From the NCBI GenBank assembly GCA_031548365.1, contig JAVBRD010000001.1, positions 1-64,000 of the forward strand: 64,000 nt of DNA. Reading direction: 5' to 3'. Made by a program: the position numbers and the translations under genes. Under the pieces are notes generated by a model that saw only the letters and a list, made by a program, of their open reading frames with translations, did not search any database and was not told the DNA's origin. Numbering within the stretch: position 1 is the first letter of the stretch; every line of letters begins with the position of its first letter. This document shows, piece by piece, positions 51,160-60,530 of the stretch. The DNA comes from JAVBRD01 sp031548365. GTDB taxonomy: Bacteria; Bacillota; Clostridia; Christensenellales; UBA1750.

Positions 51160-52026
51160 GTGAAGTTTTCAGTTTCGTCATACAGCTATATGCAGGGGAT
51201 GCGGAGCGGCCGCCTAACGCTGGAAGACGTCGTGGATACGGCGGCAAGACAGGGGTTTCAGGGGATTGAGTTCGTGCCGTTCGGAGCTTTTTCAGACGAA
51301 ACGCTGGCACGCGCGAAAGCCTTGGGCCGACGGGCGCGCGAAGCTGGGATGGACGTCGTCTGCTACGCGGTGGGCAACGATTTCCTCGCGCAGCCGGTTG
51401 CGGACTGCGTTCAAAAGCTCACGGGCGAGCTGAAGATTGCCGAAGCGCTGGGAGCGCCCCTCATGCGCCACGACGAAACCGCGGGTTTTCCGGCGGGGCA
51501 CGAAGGGCCGTCCTTGTTCAAGGACGCGCTTCCGCGCCTCATCGAGGGCACGGTGGCCGTGGCCGATATCGCGGAGCAAATGGGCATTCGCACCTGCGTT
51601 GAGAACCACGGCTTTTTCTGCCAGGACAGCGCGCGCGTTAAGTCTCTGATCGTGGGCGCCAATCACAAAAACTTCGGCTGGCTGGTGGATATGGGCAATT
51701 TCCTGTGCGCGGACGAAGCGCCCGAGTCAGGCGTGAAGTGCGCCGCGCCCTACGCGTTCCACGCGCACGCCAAGGATTTCCGGTTCATCTCCGCGAGCAA
51801 CCGCTCAGACGCGCCCGGGCCGAACGACGGCTGGTTCAAATCGCGCGGGGGCAACCACCTCAAGGGCACGATCATCAGCCACGGCGTGGTTCCCGTGAGC
51901 GCGTGCATGCGGCTTTTGCGCAGGGCGGGCTATGACGGCTACGTCACCGTGGAGTTTGAGGGCGCGGAACCGTGCGAAACCGCGTGCGAGATCGGCCTTG
52001 AAAATTTAAGGCTGTATGCGAGGTAA
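51160..52026 (+). CDS. sugar phosphate isomerase/epimerase-like TIM barrel
   Basis: A 288-residue xylose-isomerase-like barrel. Likely metal ligands are the Glu of TCVENHGFF, the Asp of LVDMGNF, the His of HAHAKDFR and the Glu of VTVEFEG near the C-terminus. GTG 51160 follows TGGAGGGG. It is not closely similar to the isomerase at 33138. A PHP-domain gene follows directly, so the pair is one transcript. Substrate unknown. Confidence 0.83.
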   Translation: MKFSVSSYSYMQGMRSGRLTLEDVVDTAARQGFQGIEFVPFGAFSDETLARAKALGRRAREAGMDVVCYAVGNDFLAQPVADCVQKLTGELKIAEALGAPLMRHDETAGFPAGHEGPSLFKDALPRLIEGTVAVADIAEQMGIRTCVENHGFFCQDSARVKSLIVGANHKNFGWLVDMGNFLCADEAPESGVKCAAPYAFHAHAKDFRFISASNRSDAPGPNDGWFKSRGGNHLKGTIISHGVVPVSACMRLLRRAGYDGYVTVEFEGAEPCETACEIGLENLRLYAR

Positions 52027-52032
52027 ATGATC

Positions 52033-53307
52033 ATGACACAACCCGGTTTTGACCACATCCACAGCGGCATGAACGGCCCAACGGCCGTCTCCCGCCTCGA
52101 GGCGCTCAAAAGGGAAGCGGTGACCGCCGCGTTCCCCGCCCCCTCCGAGCTGACCAACAACCACATCCACACCGCGTACTCGTTCTCGCCGTACTCGCCC
52201 TCCGCCGCAGCGTTCATGGCCAAGAGCGCGGGGCTGTGCACGGCGGGCATCATGGATCACGATTCCGTCGCGGGCGCGCGCGAATTTTTGTCGGCGTGCG
52301 GGATCGTGGGCATCGCGGCCACGGTGGGCGTGGAAATGCGCGTCTCGTTCAGGCACACGCCCTTTGGAGAGAAGCGCATCAACAACCCCGATCAGTCGGG
52401 CTGCGTCTACATGGCGCTCCACGGGATTCCCCACACCAAGATCGACCGTGTGCAGTCCGCGCTCGCGCCCTATCGCGCTCACCGCGAGGACAGAAACCGC
52501 CGCATGACGCAAAAACTCAACGGCTTGATCGCGAAAGCGGGTTTCACACTTGATTACGACCGCGACATCGTCCCCCTCTCGCAGAAACACGAGGGCGGGA
52601 GCGTCACCGAGCGGCACATTTCCTGCGCGCTCGCGAACGCCATCCTGAGCGCGCAGTCCGCGGGACCCGCGCTCCCCGGCTATCTTGTCGAAAAGCTCGG
52701 GATGAAACCGTCCGCAAAGCTCGCCGCGCTCCTGTCCGATTCGAGCAACGCGTTCGCCATGTATGACCTTCTGGGACTGATCAAGTCCGACCTCGTGCCC
52801 GCGTTCTACATCGAGGCCACGGACGAGTGCCCGCTTGTGGAAGAGGCGCTCCGGCTGTCCGAGGAAGTGGGCGCGATTTCGGCGTATGCATACCTTGGGG
52901 ACGTGGGTGACTCCGTGACGGGAGACAAGCGCGCGCAGAAGTTCGAGGATGATTACTTGGATGAGCTTTTCGCGTACATCGCGCGCCTCGGATACCGCTC
53001 CGTGACGTACATGCCCTCGCGCAACACACGCGCGCAGCTCGAGCGCGTCCAGGCGTTGTGCCGCGCGCACGGGTTTTTCGAGATATCGGGGGAGGACATC
53101 AACCAGCCCAGACAATCGTTTATCTGCACCGCGATGGAAGATCCGCTCTTCGCGCACTTAAAGGACGCCGCGTGGGCGCTCATCGCTCACGAGAGGCGCG
53201 CGACCGCCGACGCGGGCGACGGGCTGTTCTGCGATAAGAACACCACGGCCATGCCCGATCTCGCCGCGCGCGTCAAGGCATTTGCCGATTTCGCGCGTGC
53301 AACTTAA
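52033..53307 (+). CDS. PHP-domain metal-dependent phosphoesterase-like protein
   Basis: A 424-residue protein. The PHP metal motifs are NNHIHTAYSFSPYSP (HxH) and IMDHDSVAG; later candidate ligands are in GVEMRVSF and in YMPSRNT. The domain occurs in histidinol phosphatase, DNA polymerase subunits and uncharacterised phosphoesterases; this long version with an insertion rich in charged residues (about 140-200) is not one I can name. ATG 52033 is preferred to 52027 because GAGG then has a nine-base spacing. It is co-transcribed with the isomerase. Confidence 0.78.
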   Translation: MTQPGFDHIHSGMNGPTAVSRLEALKREAVTAAFPAPSELTNNHIHTAYSFSPYSPSAAAFMAKSAGLCTAGIMDHDSVAGAREFLSACGIVGIAATVGVEMRVSFRHTPFGEKRINNPDQSGCVYMALHGIPHTKIDRVQSALAPYRAHREDRNRRMTQKLNGLIAKAGFTLDYDRDIVPLSQKHEGGSVTERHISCALANAILSAQSAGPALPGYLVEKLGMKPSAKLAALLSDSSNAFAMYDLLGLIKSDLVPAFYIEATDECPLVEEALRLSEEVGAISAYAYLGDVGDSVTGDKRAQKFEDDYLDELFAYIARLGYRSVTYMPSRNTRAQLERVQALCRAHGFFEISGEDINQPRQSFICTAMEDPLFAHLKDAAWALIAHERRATADAGDGLFCDKNTTAMPDLAARVKAFADFARAT

Positions 53308-53438
53308 AGAAAACTTTATGCGTCAAACCTGACGAAACGCTAAAGGCAGGTCTTTTGATCCGCCGCGTTCGCGGGGGGCGATGGGCCTGCGCGTGCACCC
53401 CCAGCCGCCAACGCCATGTGCAAAGGAGGGTCATTGTG

Positions 53439-54020
53439 ATGGACGACAATCTCGCGCTGAAACGCGCGCAAAAAGGCGACCCCGCCGCGTTTGAAGCGCT
53501 GATCGCGCCGCACGAGAAGCACATCTACCAGATTTGTCTGCGCATGACGGGCAATCCGGACGACGCGCAGGACGCTTGCCAGGAAGCGTTTCTAAGGATT
53601 TACAGACACATTTCATCGTTTAAGGGAGAGTCGCAGTTTTCCACGTGGGTTTACCGCGTGGCCACGAACGCCTGCCTGGACGAGCTTCGCAAACGCAATT
53701 CGCGCAGCGCGGCCTCCGTGGAAAAACTCTCCGAGATGGGCGTTATGGTGGAGGAATCGTGCGACGGCCCGGAGGCGACCGTGCTTCAGCGCGAGCAAGC
53801 CGAGGGGATACGCCGGGCCATCCTGAGCCTGCCTGAGGATCAACGGGTCGCGCTCGTCCTGCGCGATGTGCGCGGGCACTCCTACGACGAGATCGCCAGC
53901 ATACTTGAGCTCAATCTCAACACCGTGAAGAGCCGCATCAGCCGCGCAAGAATGTCGATGTCAAAGTTTCTGTCCGGCCAAACCGAGAACGCGGAACTTT
54001 TCAGTGCTCGCGGCGTCTAA
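53439..54020 (+). CDS. ECF-family RNA polymerase sigma factor
   Basis: A 193-residue sigma-70 relative with region 2 (CLRMTGNPDDAQDACQEAFLRIYRHI is its core, helix 2.2/2.3) and region 4 (YDEIASILELNLNTVKSRI, the HTH). AAAGGAGGG precedes the start. The next gene encodes a zinc anti-sigma domain, so this is a typical sigma/anti-sigma pair. The 131-bp upstream region probably holds its own promoter, but I could not match an ECF consensus. Confidence 0.93.
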   Translation: MDDNLALKRAQKGDPAAFEALIAPHEKHIYQICLRMTGNPDDAQDACQEAFLRIYRHISSFKGESQFSTWVYRVATNACLDELRKRNSRSAASVEKLSEMGVMVEESCDGPEATVLQREQAEGIRRAILSLPEDQRVALVLRDVRGHSYDEIASILELNLNTVKSRISRARMSMSKFLSGQTENAELFSARGV

Positions 54021-54071
54021 GCGGCACACGGTATGCAAAAGGCGAATTGCCGTGAAAAGGAGTGAAGTCAC

Positions 54072-55334
54072 ATGACATGTGAAGTATGTTTGGAACTGCT
54101 CAGCGCTTACATCGACGAACAAACAGACGAACAGGAGCGCGCGCAGATCCGTGTCCATATTGATACTTGCGATACATGCGCCCGAACGCTCAAGGCGCTT
54201 GAGGAGGTGCGGGACATGACGAAAGACCTGCCCGTGCCCGAGCTTCCGGACGGGCTGCACGAGAAGATGATGGAGGCCGTCCGTCGCGAAGCGAAAAAGC
54301 GCGGCAAGGTCAAGCCCGCGTGGATCGGGGTCGCCGCCGCCGCCGCGTTCGCGCTCATCGCGGGAGCGTCGCTCTTGAGCGGGGGGATCGGGATCGCGAC
54401 GGAAAATGAGGCACAGTACGCAAACTATGCCGAATCAGCGAAGCCGAGCATGCTGACGGCCAAGGATGAAGGCGGCATGAGGGGCTACGGCACCGCCCCC
54501 GCCGCGCAAGCCCCGTCTGCCGCGCCCGCGCCGGCCGCCGCCGCGCCGCCCATGGTCTCGATGAGCGCAGCCGACGGCGCGCGCAACCAGCTGACCGCCG
54601 GAGCCGCGCAGGACACCTCCGCGCCCGCGGTCACGGAGCAAAAGATCATTTATACCGCGCACATCTCCATGGAGAGCACAAATTTCGACGCGGACCTCGC
54701 CATGGTTGAGGCCCAGGCGCAAACCATGGGCGCGCATATTGAGCAGTCGAATGTCGGCGGGGTGCCGTTTACGCAGCCCGGCGGCTACGGCCGGTACGCG
54801 AACATGACCATACGTGTTCCCGCGGAAAACTACGGCGCGCTCACGCAAAACGTGCGGGGCGTGGGCCAGAACGGGAGCTTTTCAAGCTCCACCAGCGACA
54901 TCACGATGTCCTACATGGACAATCAGGCGCGCCTTTCGGCCTACCGCACGCAGATGGACAAAATGAACGAGCTCATCCAAAAGAGCGACAAGATCGAAGA
55001 CATCCTGATGATCCAGACGCAGGTGACCGAGCTGCTCTACAAGATCGAATCCATCGAGGGCCAGCTCAGGTACCAGGACAATCAGGTCGCGTACTCGACC
55101 GTGACGGTGAGCATCCAGGAAGTTCAGAAAAAAGACGTCTTCATTCAAAAGCCCGAGACGCTGGGCGACCGCAGCCGCGAATCGCTCTACCAGACGCTCA
55201 ACCGCATCGCGCGCGGTTTTGAAAACCTCGTGGTCGGGATCGTGGGCTTCGCTCCCGTTCTCCTCCCGCTGATCGTCATAATCATCATCGCGCTCATTCT
55301 CATTCGCGGACATTCGCGAAAACGAAAGGGGTAA
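54072..55334 (+). CDS. anti-sigma factor: zinc-binding ASD fused to DUF4349 sensor region
   Basis: A 420-residue membrane protein. Residues 1-75 are a ZAS-type anti-sigma domain with C3/C6 and H29-x3-C33-x2-C36. A membrane helix (about 82-107) leads to a disordered Ala/Pro stretch, then a DUF4349 domain with a predicted coiled coil (about 285-350, MDKMNELIQKSDKIED) and a second helix near the C-terminus (about 393-413). The likely function is to hold the sigma factor at the membrane and release it in response to an envelope signal sensed by DUF4349. It lies 51 bp behind the sigma gene and 4 bp before a paralogue. Confidence 0.87.
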   Translation: MTCEVCLELLSAYIDEQTDEQERAQIRVHIDTCDTCARTLKALEEVRDMTKDLPVPELPDGLHEKMMEAVRREAKKRGKVKPAWIGVAAAAAFALIAGASLLSGGIGIATENEAQYANYAESAKPSMLTAKDEGGMRGYGTAPAAQAPSAAPAPAAAAPPMVSMSAADGARNQLTAGAAQDTSAPAVTEQKIIYTAHISMESTNFDADLAMVEAQAQTMGAHIEQSNVGGVPFTQPGGYGRYANMTIRVPAENYGALTQNVRGVGQNGSFSSSTSDITMSYMDNQARLSAYRTQMDKMNELIQKSDKIEDILMIQTQVTELLYKIESIEGQLRYQDNQVAYSTVTVSIQEVQKKDVFIQKPETLGDRSRESLYQTLNRIARGFENLVVGIVGFAPVLLPLIVIIIIALILIRGHSRKRKG

Positions 55335-55338
55335 GGCC

Positions 55339-56313
55339 GTGAAAAAGACCGCCGCGATTGTCGCGATCCTTGCGCTCGCGCTTCTCCTGTGCTCCTGCTC
55401 CGCCGCGCCGGCCTACACGCCATCCGCCGCCGCGCCCCCAAGAGACGCGAGCTATGCCGTTGGTGAGATGAGCATGACCGCCCCGCAGCCCATGCCCGCG
55501 CCTTCCTATGTGAAGGGGGATAACGCCGCCGCGCCCGACAAGATGGTGCCACCCATCGCCCCATCGCCCACCAGCCCGCCCGGCGTGGAAATGACGGGAG
55601 AAAAGATCATCTACAACGCGACCATCACCATGCAGACCACCGCCTTTGACGAAGACCATTCCAGGCTCGAAAACGCGTTGGCCGCGAACGGAGCGCACGC
55701 GCAGCAGAGCAACATCAGCGGCATGCCTTTTGATCAGCCCAACGGCTACGGACGTTACGCCGGCATTACGGCCCGCGTACCCGCGGAGAACTACAACGCG
55801 CTGATCGCCGCGCTTCGCGCTATCGGAGAAAACGTCAATCTGTCCAGCTACACCAGTGACATCACCATGCAGTACATGGACTCCAAAGCCCGCCTGACCG
55901 CATACCGCGCGCAGATGGACAAGATGAACGAGCTCATCCAAAAGAGCGATAAAATCGAGGACATCATCAAGATTCAGGGTCAGGTCACGGACCTGATGTA
56001 CCAGATCGAATCGCTCGAAGGCCAACTGCGCTACCAGGACAATCAGGTCGCCTACTCCACCGTCACCATCACCCTTACGGAAGTGCAGCGCAAGGACATC
56101 ATCATCAAAACGCCGGAGACGATGGGCCAGCGCATCGGCTACGTGTTCTACGAAACGCTCAACGGGATGATCAACGGCGGGCAATCCTTCCTCGTCTGGT
56201 TCATCGGGCGCTCGCCCATCCTCGTCCCGCTCGCGGCGATCCTCGTCATCGTCATCCTTCTGGCGCTTCGCCGCCAGAAGAAGGATAACAAACCTGCGCC
56301 CAAGCAGGATTAA
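55339..56313 (+). CDS. DUF4349 lipoprotein, paralogue of the anti-sigma sensor region
   Basis: A 324-residue lipoprotein: lipobox ending at Cys20 (L-C-S-C), a linker, then DUF4349 and a C-terminal membrane helix (about 285-312). From about residue 87 it is strongly similar to the upstream protein, with identical MDKMNELIQKSDKIED and GQLRYQDNQVAYSTVT segments, so a tandem duplication without the anti-sigma part is evident. GTG 55339 follows AAAGGGG. It could form a heterodimer with the anti-sigma protein through the coiled coil. Confidence 0.88.
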   Translation: MKKTAAIVAILALALLLCSCSAAPAYTPSAAAPPRDASYAVGEMSMTAPQPMPAPSYVKGDNAAAPDKMVPPIAPSPTSPPGVEMTGEKIIYNATITMQTTAFDEDHSRLENALAANGAHAQQSNISGMPFDQPNGYGRYAGITARVPAENYNALIAALRAIGENVNLSSYTSDITMQYMDSKARLTAYRAQMDKMNELIQKSDKIEDIIKIQGQVTDLMYQIESLEGQLRYQDNQVAYSTVTITLTEVQRKDIIIKTPETMGQRIGYVFYETLNGMINGGQSFLVWFIGRSPILVPLAAILVIVILLALRRQKKDNKPAPKQD

Positions 56314-56326
56314 CGGAGGTACATCC

Positions 56327-57097
56327 ATGAAACGCATCATCGCCATCGCGCTCGCCACGCTGACCGTGCTTGGTCTGGGCGGACTCGCCGCCGTCGCGCT
56401 GTCGCCCGCCACACCCGCTCAAGCCGCGGCCGTGACCGCTCCCGCGGGCGGCGTTCCCGCCCCGCTCGACGTCATCACGGTGCAGGGCACGGGCAAGGTC
56501 TCCCTCAAGCCCGACACCGCGCGCATCACATTTGGCGTCGTCAGCCAGAAAAAGAACGCCAAGGAGGCCATGGACGCGACCTCCGCCGCTATGGAAAAAG
56601 TGCTCGCCGCGCTCAAGGCGCAGAGCATCAAGGATGAGGACGTCCGCACCACCGGCGTCAACGTTTACGCGTCGTATGACTACAGCGGCAAGACGCGCGA
56701 GCTCACCGGCTATGAGGCGTCCAATCAGGTCAGCGTCACCGTGCGCGACCTCGCCAAGTTCGGCGAGTTGATCGATGTGGTGATCACGGCCGGCGCCAAC
56801 TCCATGGACGGCGTGCAGTTCGTGCTCGACGACGACACCAAGGCTTACAACGAAGCGCTCAAGCTCGCCGTCAAGGATGCCAAGGCCAAGGCCGACCTCC
56901 TGGCCGCCGAAATTTCCGCCAAGACGGGCCGTGTGGTCCGCCTCGCCGAGGGCGGAACACAGTCCGTCCAACCCATGTATGACTACCGCACATCCGCCGC
57001 GGCCGCCATGGCGATGGACGCCAAAGCCGCGCCCATCTCCGTTGGCACCATGGAAGTCAGCGCGAGCGTGGAGATCACGTACGAAATCGTGAAGTAG
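56327..57097 (+). CDS. SIMPL-domain (DUF541) secreted protein
   Basis: A 256-residue protein with an N-terminal signal or anchor (about 3-25) and a SIMPL domain: ITVQGTGKVSLKPDTARI at its start, YEASNQVSVTVRDL in the middle and a long helix with AKAKADLLAAEI. SIMPL proteins are periplasmic or surface proteins linked to stress resistance and kinase signalling in mammals; bacterial function is little known. GGAGGT precedes ATG 56327, 13 bp after the DUF4349 gene, making it the last gene of the sigma operon. Confidence 0.88.
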   Translation: MKRIIAIALATLTVLGLGGLAAVALSPATPAQAAAVTAPAGGVPAPLDVITVQGTGKVSLKPDTARITFGVVSQKKNAKEAMDATSAAMEKVLAALKAQSIKDEDVRTTGVNVYASYDYSGKTRELTGYEASNQVSVTVRDLAKFGELIDVVITAGANSMDGVQFVLDDDTKAYNEALKLAVKDAKAKADLLAAEISAKTGRVVRLAEGGTQSVQPMYDYRTSAAAAMAMDAKAAPISVGTMEVSASVEITYEIVK

Positions 57098-57111
57098 GGA
57101 TAAACGAACAG

Positions 57112-57144
57112 ACGGCCCGGCTCGATGTGAGCCGGGCCGTTCCG
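57112..57144 (+). terminator. terminator of the sigma operon
   Basis: A perfect 12-bp stem (ACGGCCCGGCTC with GAGCCGGGCCGT, loop GATGT), 15 bases past the SIMPL stop. The T-tract is short. Confidence 0.8.
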
Positions 57145-57444
57145 CGTAAAGGTAAACCCCGGCGGTGGCGCGCGAGGCCTGTGATCCTATGAACCGGTGC
57201 GCGGGGGGGTGCGTTTTTCGCCAAACCCGGCGCGCGCAGCAATTCGCGAACCCGGGCGTCTTGCGGATCACCGGACCGGAACGGCGTGACCAAGACGGGC
57301 TTTAGAGTCCGCCGAACGGTTGGGCCTCAGATGAACCAAGCCGTTTTGCATCTCATGCCGCGTCCTTTTTGCAGGGGGGGAAGCGGCGTATCGGTAGCGT
57401 CGGTGTGAACGGGAGGCGAGATAGAATCGAAAGCAAACCGGCCC
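57145..57444. other. 300-bp intergenic stretch, nothing identified
   Basis: No ORF with credible codon use. Small hairpins occur, one being CGGGCT-TTAG-AGTCCG near 57297-57312, but no tRNA, riboswitch or promoter could be supported. It separates the sigma operon from the convergent helD. Confidence 0.4.
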
Positions 57445-59562
57445 TTACCCGCCGTGCCCAAGCGCCTCCAGCACCTCGCGCGGGGCGGCGAACGCCAGCT
57501 CGTGGAGCGCGCGCGAGCACGCGGTGTACATCAGGCGGCGCTCGTGGGTCGTCCAGCGGCCATCGGGCCAGTAAACGACGGCGGCGTCGAACTCAAGGCC
57601 CTTGGCGAGCGCCACGGGCACGACCATGATACCGCCCTCCTCAGGCAGGAACTGCTCGTCGAGCCGAATGGCATCGGGCGCGAGCGGCGCGACGACGGAC
57701 GCGTCCTGAAGCGTGCGCGTGACGATGGCCACGCTCTTGATGCGCCCTTTGCGCAGGGAGCGCGCGAGCGCCACAGCGTCCCGCGCGGTGAATGAGGCGG
57801 TGTCGTGGAGCGCGGGAGGCTCCCCGCCGCGGTCCACGAGATCGGCGCGCACACCGGTCGGGTCGAGCAGCGCGCACAGCTCGGCGATGGGGCGGGAGGA
57901 GCGGTAGGTGTGCGTGAGCATGACGTGCTTGGGCTTCTTGGACTTCAGCGCGAGCGCGACGCTCTGGAAGTCCTGCGGGTTGGCGTTGGCGAGCGTCTGA
58001 CGCGGATCGCCCAGAAGCGTAAACGTCGCGGTGGGGTAGAGCGTTTTGAGCGCGACGAGCTGGGTCGCGGAGAGATCCTGCGCCTCGTCAACGACCACGT
58101 GCCGCACGCGCGGCTCAGGGCTCGCGTCGCCCAGAAGGAGCGCCAGGTAGAGCATTCCGGCGGCATCGTCGGCGGCGATGGAGCGCGTGCGCGCGGTGTC
58201 GGCCGAGAGACCGTTGTCGCGCAAAATTTCGTCATAGACCGCGGGAAGGTCAAACGTCGTGGAGCGGTGGAGCGCCATGTACGCCTCCGCCAGGCGCTCG
58301 GAGGCCTCGGTCTTGGCCATCGCGGGCACGAGGTCGGTGTGGATGCTGGTTGACATCTGCTTTTGAAGCGTGTTCACCATGGCCCTGTGCTGCGGCGCGA
58401 GGCGCTTGGACGCCACAAGGCGGATTCGCCCGAGGCGCATCACGGGTGGGAGAACGGTGTACTCCTCGCGGTAGAGTTTGCGCATCTCATTTGCGCTCAT
58501 GATCATCGTTTTCTGCGCGAAGACGTCCTCAAAGCGCGGGCCGTCGGCGCGGATTCGCTCGGCAGCGGCTGCGATTTTTTCCGCGAACGCCGCATCCCTT
58601 CTCGCATCGGGCGTGTCGCCGAAGCGGATGGCGTTGTCCATGCCGATGAAGGAAGGCTGAACCGGAAGTCCCAGGCGCGCCTGCACGATGGAGGAGAACG
58701 TCTGCGTCTGGACATCCTCTTCGCCAAGGTCGGGGAGGACGCGCGAGATGGCCTCTGAAAACGTGTCCGAGGGGGAGAGGATGCGCACATCGGACGCGCG
58801 GAGCGACTCGCGGCGGTGGTATAACAGGAAAGCGACGCGGTGGAGCGCCACGGTCGTTTTCCCGCATCCCGCGGGGCCTGTGACCTGCATCAGGTCGCAC
58901 GCGTCGTCTCGGATGGCCTGATACTGTCCGCGCTGTATGGTGGCGACCACCTGGCGGAGATGCGGGCTTGCGGACTGCGACAGCGCTTCGATGAGCGTCT
59001 CGTCCGTGATGGCCTGCGCGGAGTCCTCGGCAAAAACAAGCTCGCTGTTCTCTATGCGGCAGATGACCTTGCGTTTGAGCGTGCCGCCGATTTCCCCTTT
59101 AGGCGCGTGAAAAGAGACCGGGCCGGGTTCCGCGTCGTAGTAAAGCGAGCAGATGGGCGCGCGCCAGTCAAACACGAGCAGGTCGCGCGTGCGCGCGTCC
59201 ACGATGGCACCGCGCCCGACGCGTATTTCCTCGGTGTCAGCGTATCCTTCTTCCACAAAGTCGATGCGCGCGAAGTACGGGGACACGGCGATGTGCGCAA
59301 GCCTCGCCGCCATGCGCGAGTTGAAGCGCACGCGTGCGCCAAGCCGCTTGAGCTCGTCGAGCACGGTCGCGACCTCGCCTTGCGCGAGATAATCGCCGAT
59401 GTTGGCGCGTCCCAGAATGCTGTCGTGCATCCACTGCTGAAGCTCAATGCCCACGTCGCGCGTAGCGTCCGCGGCGGACTGCGCGCACGCGATCCAGCCC
59501 GCGATGGCGTGCATGACGGCATCTAAGTGCTGCTTTTCCTTAAGAAACTCGGTTTTGTTCAT
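57445..59562 (-). CDS. helD: HelD-like RNA polymerase-associated helicase
   Basis: A 705-residue UvrD-like ATPase. The N-terminal helical arm (about 1-65) and SPYFARIDF segment match HelD; Walker A is G229-PAGCGKTT, followed by the HelD-typical ALHRVAFLLYH; Walker B is VVDEAQDLS. HelD removes stalled RNA polymerase from DNA and recycles it. GGAGGGG lies just before ATG 59562; a frame reaching 59751 has no site there. It converges with the sigma operon and is divergent from the TSUP gene. Confidence 0.88.
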   Translation of the reverse strand: MNKTEFLKEKQHLDAVMHAIAGWIACAQSAADATRDVGIELQQWMHDSILGRANIGDYLAQGEVATVLDELKRLGARVRFNSRMAARLAHIAVSPYFARIDFVEEGYADTEEIRVGRGAIVDARTRDLLVFDWRAPICSLYYDAEPGPVSFHAPKGEIGGTLKRKVICRIENSELVFAEDSAQAITDETLIEALSQSASPHLRQVVATIQRGQYQAIRDDACDLMQVTGPAGCGKTTVALHRVAFLLYHRRESLRASDVRILSPSDTFSEAISRVLPDLGEEDVQTQTFSSIVQARLGLPVQPSFIGMDNAIRFGDTPDARRDAAFAEKIAAAAERIRADGPRFEDVFAQKTMIMSANEMRKLYREEYTVLPPVMRLGRIRLVASKRLAPQHRAMVNTLQKQMSTSIHTDLVPAMAKTEASERLAEAYMALHRSTTFDLPAVYDEILRDNGLSADTARTRSIAADDAAGMLYLALLLGDASPEPRVRHVVVDEAQDLSATQLVALKTLYPTATFTLLGDPRQTLANANPQDFQSVALALKSKKPKHVMLTHTYRSSRPIAELCALLDPTGVRADLVDRGGEPPALHDTASFTARDAVALARSLRKGRIKSVAIVTRTLQDASVVAPLAPDAIRLDEQFLPEEGGIMVVPVALAKGLEFDAAVVYWPDGRWTTHERRLMYTACSRALHELAFAAPREVLEALGHGG

Positions 59563-59742
59563 CGGCCCCTCCATTTGCGTCAGATGGCCCGGCAAGTGTT
59601 TCGCACAGCAAAAATGTAGATTTCCGGCGAAAAAGCATCCGGCGGGAAACTGGTTTGATGCCGTGTCAAAGCACAAAGCGTGATATGAGCATACCCAACG
59701 CGCGCCCAAAGAACAAGGCTGTTCAGACGGTTTTTTTTGTGC

Positions 59743-59748
59743 TATACT
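59743..59748 (+). promoter_or_regulatory. -10 element for the TSUP operon
   Basis: TATACT with TG one base upstream (extended -10), 18 bases before TTG 59766. The -35 is weak. Confidence 0.55.
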
Positions 59749-59765
59749 CAATGTGGTGATATTGC

Positions 59766-60530
59766 TTGACCGTGACGCCCCTGATGCTGCTCATCGTATG
59801 CCCGCTGGCTTTTCTGGCGGGCTTTATTGATTCCGTCGCGGGCGGCGGCGGGTTGATCTCCCTGCCCGCGTACCTTGCTGCCGGCCTCCCGCCCCAGCTG
59901 GCGGCGGGCACCAACAAGTTTTCCGCGAGCTTCGGCACGACGCTCGCCACGTTTCAGTACGCGCGCGCAAAGCGCATCGCGTGGCGGCCCGCGCTCCTAG
60001 GCGCGGCTGGCGCGCTCCCCGGCGCGTACCTAGGCGCGCAGCTGCTGATGCACATGCCCGCAGACATCATGCGCTGGCTCTTGATCGCGGTCGTTCCCGT
60101 AGTCGCGTTCGTTGTGCTGCGCAACCGTGACAACCGCGAGGAAGATGAAAACAACGCGCGCGGCCGCGACTGGATCGCGCTGCCCATCGGCCTCGTCATC
60201 GGCGCGTACGACGGCTTTTTCGGCCCGGGCACGGGGACGTTTCTCGCGCTCCTGTTTAACGTCGCGCTCAAACTGCCGTGGGTGAAGGCATCGGCATCCG
60301 CCAAACCGATCAACCTCGCGTCCAACGTCGCGTCCCTCCTCGCGTTCATTCAGAGCGGGCAGGTGCTCTTTTTGCTGGGCATACCTGCAGCGCTGTGCTC
60401 CATCGCGGGCAACTTTCTGGGCTCACGCGCCGCAATCAAGAAGGGCGCGCCCGTCGTGCGCGGGATGCTGATCGTAGCGCTCATCCTGCTCCTTGCCAGA
60501 ATACTTTGGGATTTGGTGGCGGCGAAATGA
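59766..60530 (+). CDS. TSUP (TauE/SafE) family anion permease
   Basis: A 254-residue membrane protein of about eight helices in two repeats: AGFIDSVAGGGGLISLP in the first and IGAYDGFFGPGTGTFLALL in the second are the family signatures. TSUP proteins export sulfite, sulfoacetate or related anions. The start is TTG 59766 or GTG 59772; neither has a strong site. It overlaps the DUF1294 gene by ATGA. Confidence 0.88.
   Translation: MTVTPLMLLIVCPLAFLAGFIDSVAGGGGLISLPAYLAAGLPPQLAAGTNKFSASFGTTLATFQYARAKRIAWRPALLGAAGALPGAYLGAQLLMHMPADIMRWLLIAVVPVVAFVVLRNRDNREEDENNARGRDWIALPIGLVIGAYDGFFGPGTGTFLALLFNVALKLPWVKASASAKPINLASNVASLLAFIQSGQVLFLLGIPAALCSIAGNFLGSRAAIKKGAPVVRGMLIVALILLLARILWDLVAAK

Noticed and set aside
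57290..57370. tRNA-like hairpins
   Set aside because: One anticodon-like stem is visible, but no acceptor stem, T-arm or CCA context can be formed.
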